Shown here: positions 52,209 to 62,214 of the stretch, in pieces
How the letters are laid out: each line of letters begins with the position of its first letter
Position numbering within the stretch: the stretch's first letter is position 1
Source of the DNA: Streptomyces rubradiris
GTDB lineage: Bacteria > Actinomycetota > Actinomycetes > Streptomycetales > Streptomycetaceae
Direction of reading: 5' to 3'
NCBI RefSeq assembly: GCF_016860525.1
Contig: NZ_BNEA01000015.1
Location: forward strand, 2,914,001 to 2,978,000
DNA: 64,000 nucleotides
Translations under genes and position numbers: made by a program
Notes under the pieces: model-generated
The model's input: the letters and a program-made list of their open reading frames with translations, nothing else
Database searches by the model: none
What the model was told of the DNA's origin: nothing

Positions 52209-53249
52209 CTAGCGCCCGGACTTGGGGTCGAACGCGTCCCGTACGGAGTCACCGAGGAGGTTGAAGCACAGGACGAAGATCACCAGCGCCATCCCGGGGA
52301 AGAACATGAAGGCCGGGTCCTGTTCGGCGTACCGGGCGCCGGCGGCGAAGAGGCGTCCCCAGTCGGGCGTCGGCTCGACGAAGCCGACCCCGGCGAAGGA
52401 CAGGAAGGCGATGCTGAGGATGGTGCTGGGCAGCTGGTACGTGAACTGCACCAGGATCGGGGTGACGACGTTGGGCAGGATCTCCTTGCGGACGATCCGC
52501 CACGGCGAGGCGCCCGAGACCCGGGCGGCGTCCACGAACTCCCGTTCGCGCAGGGAGAGTACGGTGGAGCGGACCAGCCGGGCCATGCCCATCCAGCCCA
52601 GCAGCCACAGCACGATCAGCATCGCCATGGCGCGGAAGTAGGTCGGCGTCTCCTCGCGCGGGTCCACGAAGAACGACGTCACGACGGGCATGAACGCGAT
52701 GAAGAACAGCTGCTGCGGAAAGGAGAGGAAGAAGTCGGTGCCGCGGCCGATCCAGTAGTCCGTGCGGCCGCCGAAGTACCCGCCGACCAGGCCGATGACG
52801 ACCCCGGTGAGCATGATGAGGACGGTGATGCCGAGCGCCATGTACAGGGAGGTGCGCATGCCGTACAGCAGCATGGCGAAGAGATCACGGCCGTACTGCG
52901 GCTCGACGCCGAACCAGTGCTCGCCCGAGACGCCCCCCAAGTAGCCGAGCGGAAGCCCGAATTCGTCGAGCACGGGACGGTCCGCGTAGGCGGGATCCTG
53001 GCCGTAGAGGGTGTACGGATCGGTGCCGGGCAGCTTCACCAGCAGCGGCGCGAGCAGCGCGACGACGAAGTAGCCGATCACCACGGCGGCGCAGATCACG
53101 CCCGTGCGGTCGCGCCGGAAGCGCAGCCACATCAGCCGGCCGGGCGACCGGCCCGTGAGTTCGGCGGCCCGGGTCCCCGGCTCCGGCCGTAACGCGCCGG
53201 AGACGACGGCCGGCGCCCCGCCGCCCTCTGTATCGATAGGACTTGTCAC
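52209..53249 (-). CDS. bldKA: Oligopeptide ABC importer permease (BldKA-like), cluster 3
   Basis: The 346-residue permease starts at GTG 53249. A polar leader (about 45 residues) precedes the helices (GVICAAVVIGYFVVALLAPL, MALGITVLIMLTGVVIGLVG and others), with HWFGVEPQYGRDLFAMLLYG and the EAA loop AARVSGASPWRIVRKEILPN. As first gene of an operon in the order permease, SBP, permease, ATPase, ATPase, adjacent to typA, it matches bldKA by position. No strong ribosome binding site is visible, so the start is slightly uncertain. Confidence 0.85.
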   Translation of the reverse strand: MTSPIDTEGGGAPAVVSGALRPEPGTRAAELTGRSPGRLMWLRFRRDRTGVICAAVVIGYFVVALLAPLLVKLPGTDPYTLYGQDPAYADRPVLDEFGLPLGYLGGVSGEHWFGVEPQYGRDLFAMLLYGMRTSLYMALGITVLIMLTGVVIGLVGGYFGGRTDYWIGRGTDFFLSFPQQLFFIAFMPVVTSFFVDPREETPTYFRAMAMLIVLWLLGWMGMARLVRSTVLSLREREFVDAARVSGASPWRIVRKEILPNVVTPILVQFTYQLPSTILSIAFLSFAGVGFVEPTPDWGRLFAAGARYAEQDPAFMFFPGMALVIFVLCFNLLGDSVRDAFDPKSGR

Positions 53250-53681
53250 GGTTCGTCCGTTTCGCAGGTATAAGTGTGAGAGATACCCGGGTACTCCGAG
53301 GACGCGCGTGACCGCGGCCGGACGCGCGTGACGACTGGGGTTCCCTCCTCATGACTTCACGTGTTCACCGACAGGAGGGGGTTTCCGCCTCCCCTCCGAC
53401 ACCCCTGACGGAGGGCCGGACACCCCCTGGTGCTCGTGAGTCGGGCACTGTCCCCACAGCGCGAGACCCATTGACCCGAGCGCTACGCCGCTAACTATCT
53501 GCCATGGGCCGACTACCGACCACCGCTCGCAGATCTCAATTCAGTCACAGCTCGCGCGTAGACCTTCCAAAATCTGGACAAAGTGTTCGCCAGAAGAAGG
53601 CGCGAAACGGACTTGTTACATGGCTATCGGGCACCGATCACCGCATGTCGGACATCGGGCCCCGGAAAAAGGGTTGCGAAA
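53250..53681. other. Regulatory region upstream of cluster 3
   Basis: This region of about 430 bases, before the typA terminator, must hold the promoter of the BldK-like operon on the minus strand. It includes a 7-bp inverted repeat near 53393-53416 and an AT-richer stretch at 53495-53630. A TATACC on the minus strand near 53270 is a possible -10 box. I see no gene. Confidence 0.45.
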
Positions 53682-53717
53682 AGCCCGGGTGCCCCCCATG
53701 GCGGGGGCACCCGGGCT
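53682..53717 (-). terminator. typA terminator
   Basis: A 15-bp stem (53682-53696 and 53703-53717) with a 6-base loop lies just downstream of the typA stop. Read on the minus strand it is followed by a T-rich segment. Confidence 0.85.
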
Positions 53718-53731
53718 CGGTACCCGGGAGA

Positions 53732-55639
<1,908 letters not shown>

Positions 55640-55773
55640 ATTGTGGCGTACTCCCGGAGTGTGCGGTCTGCCCTGCGCGTACGTCCGTGTCGCGCGGGCC
55701 CTGCCGGGCTGGACACGCCACGGCCTCACCCCATGGTACGTGGCCCCCGCCGAAGGGGCTCGCCCGGCCCGTC

Positions 55774-58011
55774 CTACCCCTTCTCCGGAGCGGGCGAGAC
55801 CTTCGCCCCCTTCTTCAGGAAGCCCATGTCCTCGTAGACCGGAGTCTGGAACCCGAAGGCCCCCGCGTTCACGACGTTCCCGCGCACCCCCACCAGCTGC
55901 GGGCGCTGGTAGAGCGGGATGGAGCCGGCCGCCGCCCAGATCCGGGAGTCGGCCTTCTTGATCAGGTCCCGCGCCTCGTCCTCGTCCAGGGTGGTCGCGG
56001 CCTGCTCGAAGAGCTGATCCACCTGGTCGGTGCCGACCCGGGTGTAGTTCTGCTCGACGTTCACCGAGCCGTCCGCCGCGGGCAGCGGCTTGGCGTAGAC
56101 GGGCCGGGCGTCGGTCGCCGGGAAGGCGGTGGCGGGCCAGGAGTACAGGGCGAGGTCGTAGTCCCCGGCGGCGATGTGGTCCTTGAAGTAGCTCTCGTCC
56201 GAGACCTTGGTGATCGTCGCGCGGATGCCGGCCTGCTCCAGCATCGCGCAGATCCGCTCGGCGACCGAGTTCAGGGTGTCCGAGCCGGGGCCGGAGGGCA
56301 GCACGAAGCGCAGCGCGAGCGGCTTGCCGTCCTTGGCGAGCGGTCCGGCCGGCGCGGCGGCCGGGGCGGCCGTGCCCTTGGGGGCGTAGGCGCCGGGGGC
56401 GCCGCCGGCCCGGCCCTCCCGGGCGAGGTGCGGGTCGGTGTGCTCGCGCTGGTCGCCCGCGGTCTTGTGGCGGTTGCCCTTGTCGTCCTCGCCGACGATG
56501 TACGCGCCGTCCTCGCCGCCCTCGGAGACGTCCTCGCCGTGCCGCTCGGAACCCGCCGCCTTCTCGGTCTTGTGCTGCTCCTTCAGCGGGCCGCCGCGCA
56601 CCCAGCCGGCGTCGGCGAGCAGCGCCTGGACCTCCTTGGCGTCCGGGGCGCCGAGCGCGCCGCTGTTGTCGGCGTAGGCGGCCTGCCCGGACAGGGCCAG
56701 GTGGCTGCCGACGGGCACGGCGGGCAGCCCCAGCGGGGTGAGCACCAGCCGGGCCAGCTCCCCGCGGTCCAGGGCGCGGGCGACGGCCCGGCGCACCCGT
56801 TCGTCGGCCAGGGGACCGCCGGCGCCGTTGAGGGCGAGCTGGGTGTAGGCGGGCTCCAGCGACTTGCGGACCTCCACGTCCCGCAGCGCCTGCTGCTGCT
56901 CCAGGTAGCGGCCGATGGTCCGGCCGAGCCGGCCCCGGCCGGCGTCCTCCCCGGCGTCCAGGCCGTGGGCGAGCGCCCAGTCGCGCAGTTTCTTCACCGA
57001 GGTGCGGCCGCCGCCCTGGAGCGGGGTGCCGGTGCCCCCCGCGCGGTGCGCGAGCCCGATCCGCCGGGCGTCGGCGGGGTCGACCTCGGCCAGGTCCACG
57101 CTGCCGTCGGCGAGCGCGGCGGCCCGCTGGTCGCGGGGCACGGCGTGCAGCACGATCCGGTCCAGCTTGGCCGGCCTGCCCCACCAGCGGGGGTTGCGGG
57201 TGAGCACCACGTCCTTGTTCGCGGTGTCGACCTTCTCCACCCGGAACGGGCCGGCGGTGACCTTCAGCTTGCGGCGGGCGCCGTCGTTGAAGGCGTCCGG
57301 GGTGCCCATGACGTCCTTCGGGTACAGCGGGGAGAACAGCGACTTCCAGTCGGCGTAGGGGCGGGAGAAGGTGACCCGGACCTGGAGGTCGCTGTCGCCG
57401 CGCTCGATCTTGGCGATGCGCTCGTAGCCGGCGTTGCGGGCGGTCCAGTAGGCGCTGTTCCGGCCGGACAGGGCGCGCCACTGGGCGACGAAGTCGGCGG
57501 CGCCGATCTCCCGGCCGTCGCTCCACACGGCCTGCTGGTTCAGCTTGTACAGCACCACCTGGCGCGGCTCTGTCTCGATGACCTCGGCCGATTCCAGGTA
57601 GGCCGGGTTGGCCACCGGGCGGCCGTTCGCGTCGAGCCGGAACATCGAGGGCAGCACGGCCTGCGCGACCCGGCCGGTGCCGGCGTCGGCGTCGGCCTGG
57701 AAGGTGTTGAGCGTCTCCGGCAGGGCGTCCACGGCCCACTTCAGGGTGGAGCCCTCGGCGACCAGGCCCCGGGCGACCGGGGCGATGTCCTGCCCGGCGA
57801 GGGGGGCGGGGGGCTTCTCGTCCTCACCGCAGCCGGCGAGCAGCGGCACGGCGAGGGCGCCGGCGGTGAGGAAGGCGGCCGAGCGCAGGGCGCCGCGCCG
57901 AAGGGGCCGGGACGTGGTGCGGTGCGGCCGCGGGCGGATCGTGGCCGGCCGCGCGCCGGTGGGGCGCTGCCCCGCCGCGACCGCGTGGGGGGCGTCGCCG
58001 TCGTGGGACAT
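55774..58011 (-). CDS. Solute-binding family 5 lipoprotein, LpqW-like
   Basis: The 745-residue protein starts at ATG 58011 with GGAGG 8 bases upstream. A long basic leader precedes the signal helix and lipobox LLAGC with C61. SBP_bac_5 segments include LPSMFRLDANGRPVANPAYL, QQAVWSDGREIGAADFVAQW, VTAGPFRVEKVDTANKDVVL and GDYDLALYSWPAT. About 85 residues near 472-558 are a charged, low-complexity insertion (HGEDVSEGGEDGAYIVGEDD) not expected in the family. No permease or ATPase is adjacent. In mycobacteria the typA-adjacent LpqW has been adapted to control lipoglycan synthesis, so a non-transport role is possible. Confidence 0.88.
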   Translation of the reverse strand: MSHDGDAPHAVAAGQRPTGARPATIRPRPHRTTSRPLRRGALRSAAFLTAGALAVPLLAGCGEDEKPPAPLAGQDIAPVARGLVAEGSTLKWAVDALPETLNTFQADADAGTGRVAQAVLPSMFRLDANGRPVANPAYLESAEVIETEPRQVVLYKLNQQAVWSDGREIGAADFVAQWRALSGRNSAYWTARNAGYERIAKIERGDSDLQVRVTFSRPYADWKSLFSPLYPKDVMGTPDAFNDGARRKLKVTAGPFRVEKVDTANKDVVLTRNPRWWGRPAKLDRIVLHAVPRDQRAAALADGSVDLAEVDPADARRIGLAHRAGGTGTPLQGGGRTSVKKLRDWALAHGLDAGEDAGRGRLGRTIGRYLEQQQALRDVEVRKSLEPAYTQLALNGAGGPLADERVRRAVARALDRGELARLVLTPLGLPAVPVGSHLALSGQAAYADNSGALGAPDAKEVQALLADAGWVRGGPLKEQHKTEKAAGSERHGEDVSEGGEDGAYIVGEDDKGNRHKTAGDQREHTDPHLAREGRAGGAPGAYAPKGTAAPAAAPAGPLAKDGKPLALRFVLPSGPGSDTLNSVAERICAMLEQAGIRATITKVSDESYFKDHIAAGDYDLALYSWPATAFPATDARPVYAKPLPAADGSVNVEQNYTRVGTDQVDQLFEQAATTLDEDEARDLIKKADSRIWAAAGSIPLYQRPQLVGVRGNVVNAGAFGFQTPVYEDMGFLKKGAKVSPAPEKG

Positions 58012-58300
58012 TTCTGCTACCTCCGGGGAGCCACGGGCCTTATGCTCGCATTTGGCGGTATATGGAGCTGATCAGATCTATGCCGCCACTGAAGAGGAAA
58101 GGATCCGGCAACGGCGGGCGACACGGCGGCGACGGCCGGTAAGCCCACCCATGCGGCGCATACCGCCCGGGCGATGCACCCGTACGCCCCGGCCAATCGC
58201 CGCACATCCCTTCACAGCGGCAGGCCGAGGCGCAACACTCCAAGGCGCATGAACGTTGCCGCCCATGGCCCGCCGGTCCCCGTGGAAGCGAGGGCAAGTC

Positions 58301-58591
58301 ATGTCCGTGCACGACGACATCACCGCCGTCCAGCGCTGTCTGGACGACCTCGACCGGTCGCTGAGCCGCCTGGAGCACCAGCTGGGCCGCGGCGGCCTGG
58401 AGATACGGCGGGTCCGGCTGGACGCCGCCCACCTGCGCGAGAGCGTGGCCCTGCTGCGGGAGACCGCCACCGCCCCGGCCGCGCCCCACCGGCCCGACCT
58501 CGTCACCATCTCCGACGCGCCCTACGACATCAGCCTGTGGACGGACTCGGACGACGAGGGCCTGGGCGCCCGCGACCGCCGCGCCCCCTGA
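58301..58591 (+). CDS. Small coiled-coil protein upstream of sdh
   Basis: The 96-residue product starts at ATG 58301 with GAGGG 6 bases upstream. Residues 3-55 form a strong amphipathic coiled coil (VQRCLDDLDRSLSRLEHQLG and LDAAHLRESVALLRETA); the rest is polar (APYDISLWTDSDDEGL). I do not know the family. It is 25 bases upstream of sdhC on the same strand and is probably in the sdh transcript, but it is not a known succinate dehydrogenase subunit. Confidence 0.78.
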   Translation: MSVHDDITAVQRCLDDLDRSLSRLEHQLGRGGLEIRRVRLDAAHLRESVALLRETATAPAAPHRPDLVTISDAPYDISLWTDSDDEGLGARDRRAP

Positions 58592-58616
58592 ACCCGCTAC
58601 CGACCGGAGTCCCGAC

Positions 58617-59438
58617 TTGGCCACTGGTACGGAATCCCCCCAGCAGCGCGGCGGCGTACGCACCGGTACACGCGCCGCGATCACCGTCCCGCACCTGCGG
58701 ACCGACCGCTGGTGGCTGGCCCCCGCCTGCACCGCGGCCGGTCTGCTCGCCTTCGTCGTCTACTCGACCTGGCGGGCCTTCGCCGACGCGCACTACTACG
58801 CGGCGCCGTACGTCTCGCCGTTCTACTCGCCGTGCCTGGCGGAGAACTGCCGGGCCATGCGCGCCGGCCCCAACGCCGACCTGTTCGGCGCCTGGTGGGG
58901 CATCTCACCCGCGATCATCATCCTGATCTTCCCGCTCGGCTTCCGCCTGACCTGCTACTACTACCGCAAGGCGTACTACCGCGCCTTCTGGGCGTCCCCG
59001 CCCGCCTGCGCGGTGGCCGAGCCGCACCGGTCGTACACCGGCGAGACCCGCTTCCCGCTGATCCTGCAGAACGTCCACCGGTACTTCTTCTACGCCGCCC
59101 TGCTGGTGGCCGGGGTGCTCACCTACGACACCGTGCTGGCCTTCCGGGACGAGCACTACCGGTGGGGGCACATGGGCCTGGGCACCCTGGTGTTCCTGGC
59201 CAACATCGTGCTGATCTGGGCGTACACCCTCTCCTGCCACTCCTGCCGGCACATCGTCGGCGGCAAGCTCAAGCACTTCTCCAAGCACCCGGCGCGCTAC
59301 CGGGCCTGGCAGTTCGTCGGGCGGCTCAACGCCCGCCACATGCAGCTGGCCTGGGCCTCGCTGCTGAGCGTGGCGCTCGCCGACTTCTACGTGTACCTGG
59401 TCGCGTCCGGTGTCTTCGACGATCCGAGGTTCTTCTGA
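58617..59438 (+). CDS. sdhC: Succinate dehydrogenase membrane anchor, five-helix type
   Basis: The 273-residue protein starts at TTG 58617 with GGAG 7 bases upstream. Five helices are predicted (WWLAPACTAAGLLAFVVYST, GISPAIIILIFPLGFRL, YFFYAALLVAGVLTYDTVLA, LGTLVFLANIVLIWAYTLSC, LAWASLLSVALADFYVYLV). Histidines in NVHRYFFYA, CHSCRHIVGG and NARHMQLAW could be haem or quinone-site residues. Length and layout match the Sdh1 anchor of M. tuberculosis (Rv0249c, 273 residues as I recall). It anchors the SdhA/SdhB catalytic subunits to the membrane and passes electrons to menaquinone. Confidence 0.88.
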   Translation: MATGTESPQQRGGVRTGTRAAITVPHLRTDRWWLAPACTAAGLLAFVVYSTWRAFADAHYYAAPYVSPFYSPCLAENCRAMRAGPNADLFGAWWGISPAIIILIFPLGFRLTCYYYRKAYYRAFWASPPACAVAEPHRSYTGETRFPLILQNVHRYFFYAALLVAGVLTYDTVLAFRDEHYRWGHMGLGTLVFLANIVLIWAYTLSCHSCRHIVGGKLKHFSKHPARYRAWQFVGRLNARHMQLAWASLLSVALADFYVYLVASGVFDDPRFF

Positions 59439-61444
59439 TGGCAGCGGTGGAACGGCAGCAGTGGGACGTCGTGGTCGTCGGTGCCGGCGGCGCCGGGCTG
59501 CGGGCCGCGATCGAGGCCCGCGAGCGGGGCGCCCGTACGGCCGTGATCTGCAAGTCGCTGTTCGGCAAGGCGCACACGGTGATGGCCGAGGGCGGCATCG
59601 CGGCGGCGATGGCCAACGCCAACGAGAACGACAGCTGGCAGGTCCACTTCCGCGACACCATGCGCGGCGGCAAGTTCCTGAACCAGTGGCGGATGGCCGA
59701 GCTGCACGCCCGGGAGGCCCCGGAGCGGGTGTGGGAGCTGGAGACCTGGGGGGCGCTGTTCGACCGGACCCGGGACGGGCGGATCTCCCAGCGCAACTTC
59801 GGCGGCCACGAGTACCCGCGGCTGGCGCACGTCGGTGACCGCACCGGGCTGGAGCTGATCCGCACCCTCCAGCAGAAGGTCGTCGCGCTCCAGCAGGAGG
59901 ACCACCGGGAGACCGGCGACTACGAGTCCCGGCTGAAGGTCTTCCAGGAGTGCACGGTCACCCGCGTGCTCAAGGACGGCGAGCGCGTCTCGGGGGTCTT
60001 CGGCTACGAGCGCGAGACCGGCCGCTTCCTGGTGCTTCAGGCGCCGGCCGTGGTGCTGGCGACCGGCGGCATCGGCAAGTCCTTCAAGGTCACCTCCAAC
60101 TCCTGGGAGTACACCGGGGACGGCCACGCGCTGGCGCTGCTGGCGGGCGCTCCCCTGGTGAACATGGAGTTCGTGCAGTTCCACCCGACCGGCATGGTCT
60201 GGCCGCCGTCGGTGAAGGGCATCCTGGTCACCGAGTCGGTGCGCGGGGACGGCGGGGTGCTCAGGAACTCCGAGGGCAAGCGGTTCATGTTCGACTACGT
60301 CCCGGACGTCTTCAAGGACAAGTACGCCGAGTCGGAGGAGGAGGCCGACCGGTGGTACGAGGACCCGGACCACAACCGCCGCCCGCCGGAACTGCTCCCC
60401 CGCGACGAGGTGGCCCGCGCGATCAACGCCGAGGTGAAGGCGGGCCGGGGCTCCCCGCACGGCGGGGTGTTCCTCGACGTCTCCACCCGGATGCCCGCCG
60501 AGGTGGTCCGGCGCCGGCTGCCGTCGATGTACCACCAGTTCAAGGAGCTGGCGGACGTCGACATCACGGCGGAGCCGATGGAGGTCGGGCCGACCTGCCA
60601 CTACGTGATGGGCGGGGTCGCGGTCGACTCCGACACGGCGGCGGCGCGCGGGGTGCCGGGGCTGTACGCGGCCGGCGAGGTGGCGGGCGGCATGCACGGC
60701 TCCAACCGGCTGGGCGGCAACTCGCTGTCCGACCTGCTGGTGTTCGGCCGCCGCGCGGGCCGGCACGCGGCCGAGTACGCGCAGGGGCTCGCGGACCGGC
60801 GCCCGCCGGTGGACGAGGCCCAGGTGGACACGGCAGCGGCGGAGGCGCTGCGCCCGTTCGCCGCCGGGGCCGGCGGCTCCGCCGTGGAAGCCGGGGGTTC
60901 CGCCGGGGCCGACGGCTTTGCCGGGACCGGGGGTTCCGCCGGGGCCGGGGGCGAGGCGGGGGCGCCGGAGAACCCGTACACCCTGCACCAGGAACTCCAG
61001 CAGACCATGAACGACCTCGTCGGCATCATCCGCCGGGAGGACGAGATGGAGCAGGCCCTGCGCAGACTGGCCGAGCTGCGGGTACGGGCCCGCCGGGCCG
61101 GGGTGGAGGGCCACCGCCAGTTCAACCCCGGCTGGCACCTCGCCCTGGACCTCAGGAACATGCTGCTGGTCAGCGAGTGCGTGGCCCGGGCCGCGCTGGA
61201 GCGCACCGAGTCGCGCGGCGGGCACACCCGCGAGGACCACCCGGGGATGGACCGCTCCTGGCGCAACGTGAACCTGCTGTGCTCCCTTGCCGACCCCGCC
61301 GGCACCCTCGCGGCGGCCGACCCCGCGCGGGCGCAGATCCGGCTCGCCCGCGAGCGAACCGAACCCATCCGCCCGGACCTGCTCGCCCTCTTCGAGAAGG
61401 AGGAGCTGGTCAAGTACCTCGCCGAAGAGGAGCTGTACGAGTGA
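59438..61444 (+). CDS. sdhA: Succinate dehydrogenase flavoprotein subunit
   Basis: The 668-residue protein starts at ATG 59438, sharing one base with the sdhC stop. It has the FAD motif VVVVGAGGAGLRAAIEA, the covalent FAD histidine H46 in KAHTVMAEGG, catalytic-site segments FHPTGMVWP, TESVRGDGG, GPTCHYVMGGV and GSNRLGGNSLSDL, and the C-terminal helical domain (GWHLALDLRNMLLVSECVAR). Residues about 475-512 are a Gly/Ala/Ser-rich insertion with short repeats between the FAD and helical domains. It oxidises succinate in the TCA cycle and hands electrons to SdhB. It overlaps sdhB by four bases. Confidence 0.95.
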   Translation: MAAVERQQWDVVVVGAGGAGLRAAIEARERGARTAVICKSLFGKAHTVMAEGGIAAAMANANENDSWQVHFRDTMRGGKFLNQWRMAELHAREAPERVWELETWGALFDRTRDGRISQRNFGGHEYPRLAHVGDRTGLELIRTLQQKVVALQQEDHRETGDYESRLKVFQECTVTRVLKDGERVSGVFGYERETGRFLVLQAPAVVLATGGIGKSFKVTSNSWEYTGDGHALALLAGAPLVNMEFVQFHPTGMVWPPSVKGILVTESVRGDGGVLRNSEGKRFMFDYVPDVFKDKYAESEEEADRWYEDPDHNRRPPELLPRDEVARAINAEVKAGRGSPHGGVFLDVSTRMPAEVVRRRLPSMYHQFKELADVDITAEPMEVGPTCHYVMGGVAVDSDTAAARGVPGLYAAGEVAGGMHGSNRLGGNSLSDLLVFGRRAGRHAAEYAQGLADRRPPVDEAQVDTAAAEALRPFAAGAGGSAVEAGGSAGADGFAGTGGSAGAGGEAGAPENPYTLHQELQQTMNDLVGIIRREDEMEQALRRLAELRVRARRAGVEGHRQFNPGWHLALDLRNMLLVSECVARAALERTESRGGHTREDHPGMDRSWRNVNLLCSLADPAGTLAAADPARAQIRLARERTEPIRPDLLALFEKEELVKYLAEEELYE

Positions 61445-62214
61445 GCGGCTACGAGGCCCGTTTCAAGGTGTGGCGGGGCGACGCCGAGGGCGGCGGCCTG
61501 GAGGACTTCACCGTCGAGGTCAACGACGGCGAGGTGGTGCTGGACATCGTCCACCGGCTCCAGGCCACCCAGGCACCCGACCTGGCCGTGCGCTGGAACT
61601 GCAAGGCGGGCAAGTGCGGTTCCTGCTCGGCGGAGATCAACGGCCGCCCGCGGCTGATGTGCATGACCCGGATGTCGGTCTTCGACCGCGCCGAGACGAT
61701 CACGATCACCCCGCTGCGCGCCTTCCCGGTGATCCGCGATCTGGTGACGGACGTCGGCTTCAACTACGAGAAGGCGCGGGAGGTCCCGGCCTTCGTGCCG
61801 CCGGCCGGGCTGGGGCCGGGCGAGTACCGCATGTTCCAGGAGGACGTGGACCGCTCGCAGGAGTTCCGCAAGTGCATCGAGTGCTTCCTGTGCCAGGACA
61901 CCTGCCATGTGGTGCGCGACCACGAGGAGAACAAGCGCGCGTTCGCCGGCCCGCGCTTCCTGATGCGCGTCGCCGAGCTCGACATGCACCCGCTGGACGC
62001 GGCGGCCGGGGCCGGCCTGGACCGCGGGCGCGCCGCGCAGGACGAACACGGCCTGGGCTACTGCAACATCACCAAGTGCTGCACGGAGGTGTGCCCCGAG
62101 GGCATCAAGATCACCGACAACGCCCTGATCCCGCTGAAGGAGCGGGCCGTGGACCGCAAGTACGACCCGCTGGTGTGGCTGGGTTCGAAGATCAGGAGGC
62201 GGTCGGGGGCGTAG
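61441..62214 (+). CDS. sdhB: Succinate dehydrogenase iron-sulfur subunit
   Basis: The 257-residue protein starts at GTG 61441 within the sdhA stop (GTGA). The 2Fe-2S motif is WNCKAGKCGSCSAEIN with the fourth ligand in LMCMTR. The 4Fe-4S and 3Fe-4S ligands lie in CIECFLCQDTC and YCNITKCCTEVCPEG. It relays electrons from FAD to menaquinone at the anchor subunit. Its 3' end overlaps the convergent downstream gene by 23 bases. Confidence 0.95.
   Translation: MSGYEARFKVWRGDAEGGGLEDFTVEVNDGEVVLDIVHRLQATQAPDLAVRWNCKAGKCGSCSAEINGRPRLMCMTRMSVFDRAETITITPLRAFPVIRDLVTDVGFNYEKAREVPAFVPPAGLGPGEYRMFQEDVDRSQEFRKCIECFLCQDTCHVVRDHEENKRAFAGPRFLMRVAELDMHPLDAAAGAGLDRGRAAQDEHGLGYCNITKCCTEVCPEGIKITDNALIPLKERAVDRKYDPLVWLGSKIRRRSGA

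Noticed and set aside
39204..53249. Peptide importers as part of a secondary-metabolite cluster
   Set aside because: No polyketide, peptide synthetase, lanthipeptide or precursor genes lie nearby, and the importers are of the nutrient/developmental type.
45380..53481. Exact 15-base direct repeat (cccattgacccgagc) at 45380 and 53467, near the ends of clusters 2 and 3
   Set aside because: A 15-base match is expected about once or more by chance in 64 kb of biased composition, and the flanks do not align, so I do not treat it as an attachment site or duplication scar.
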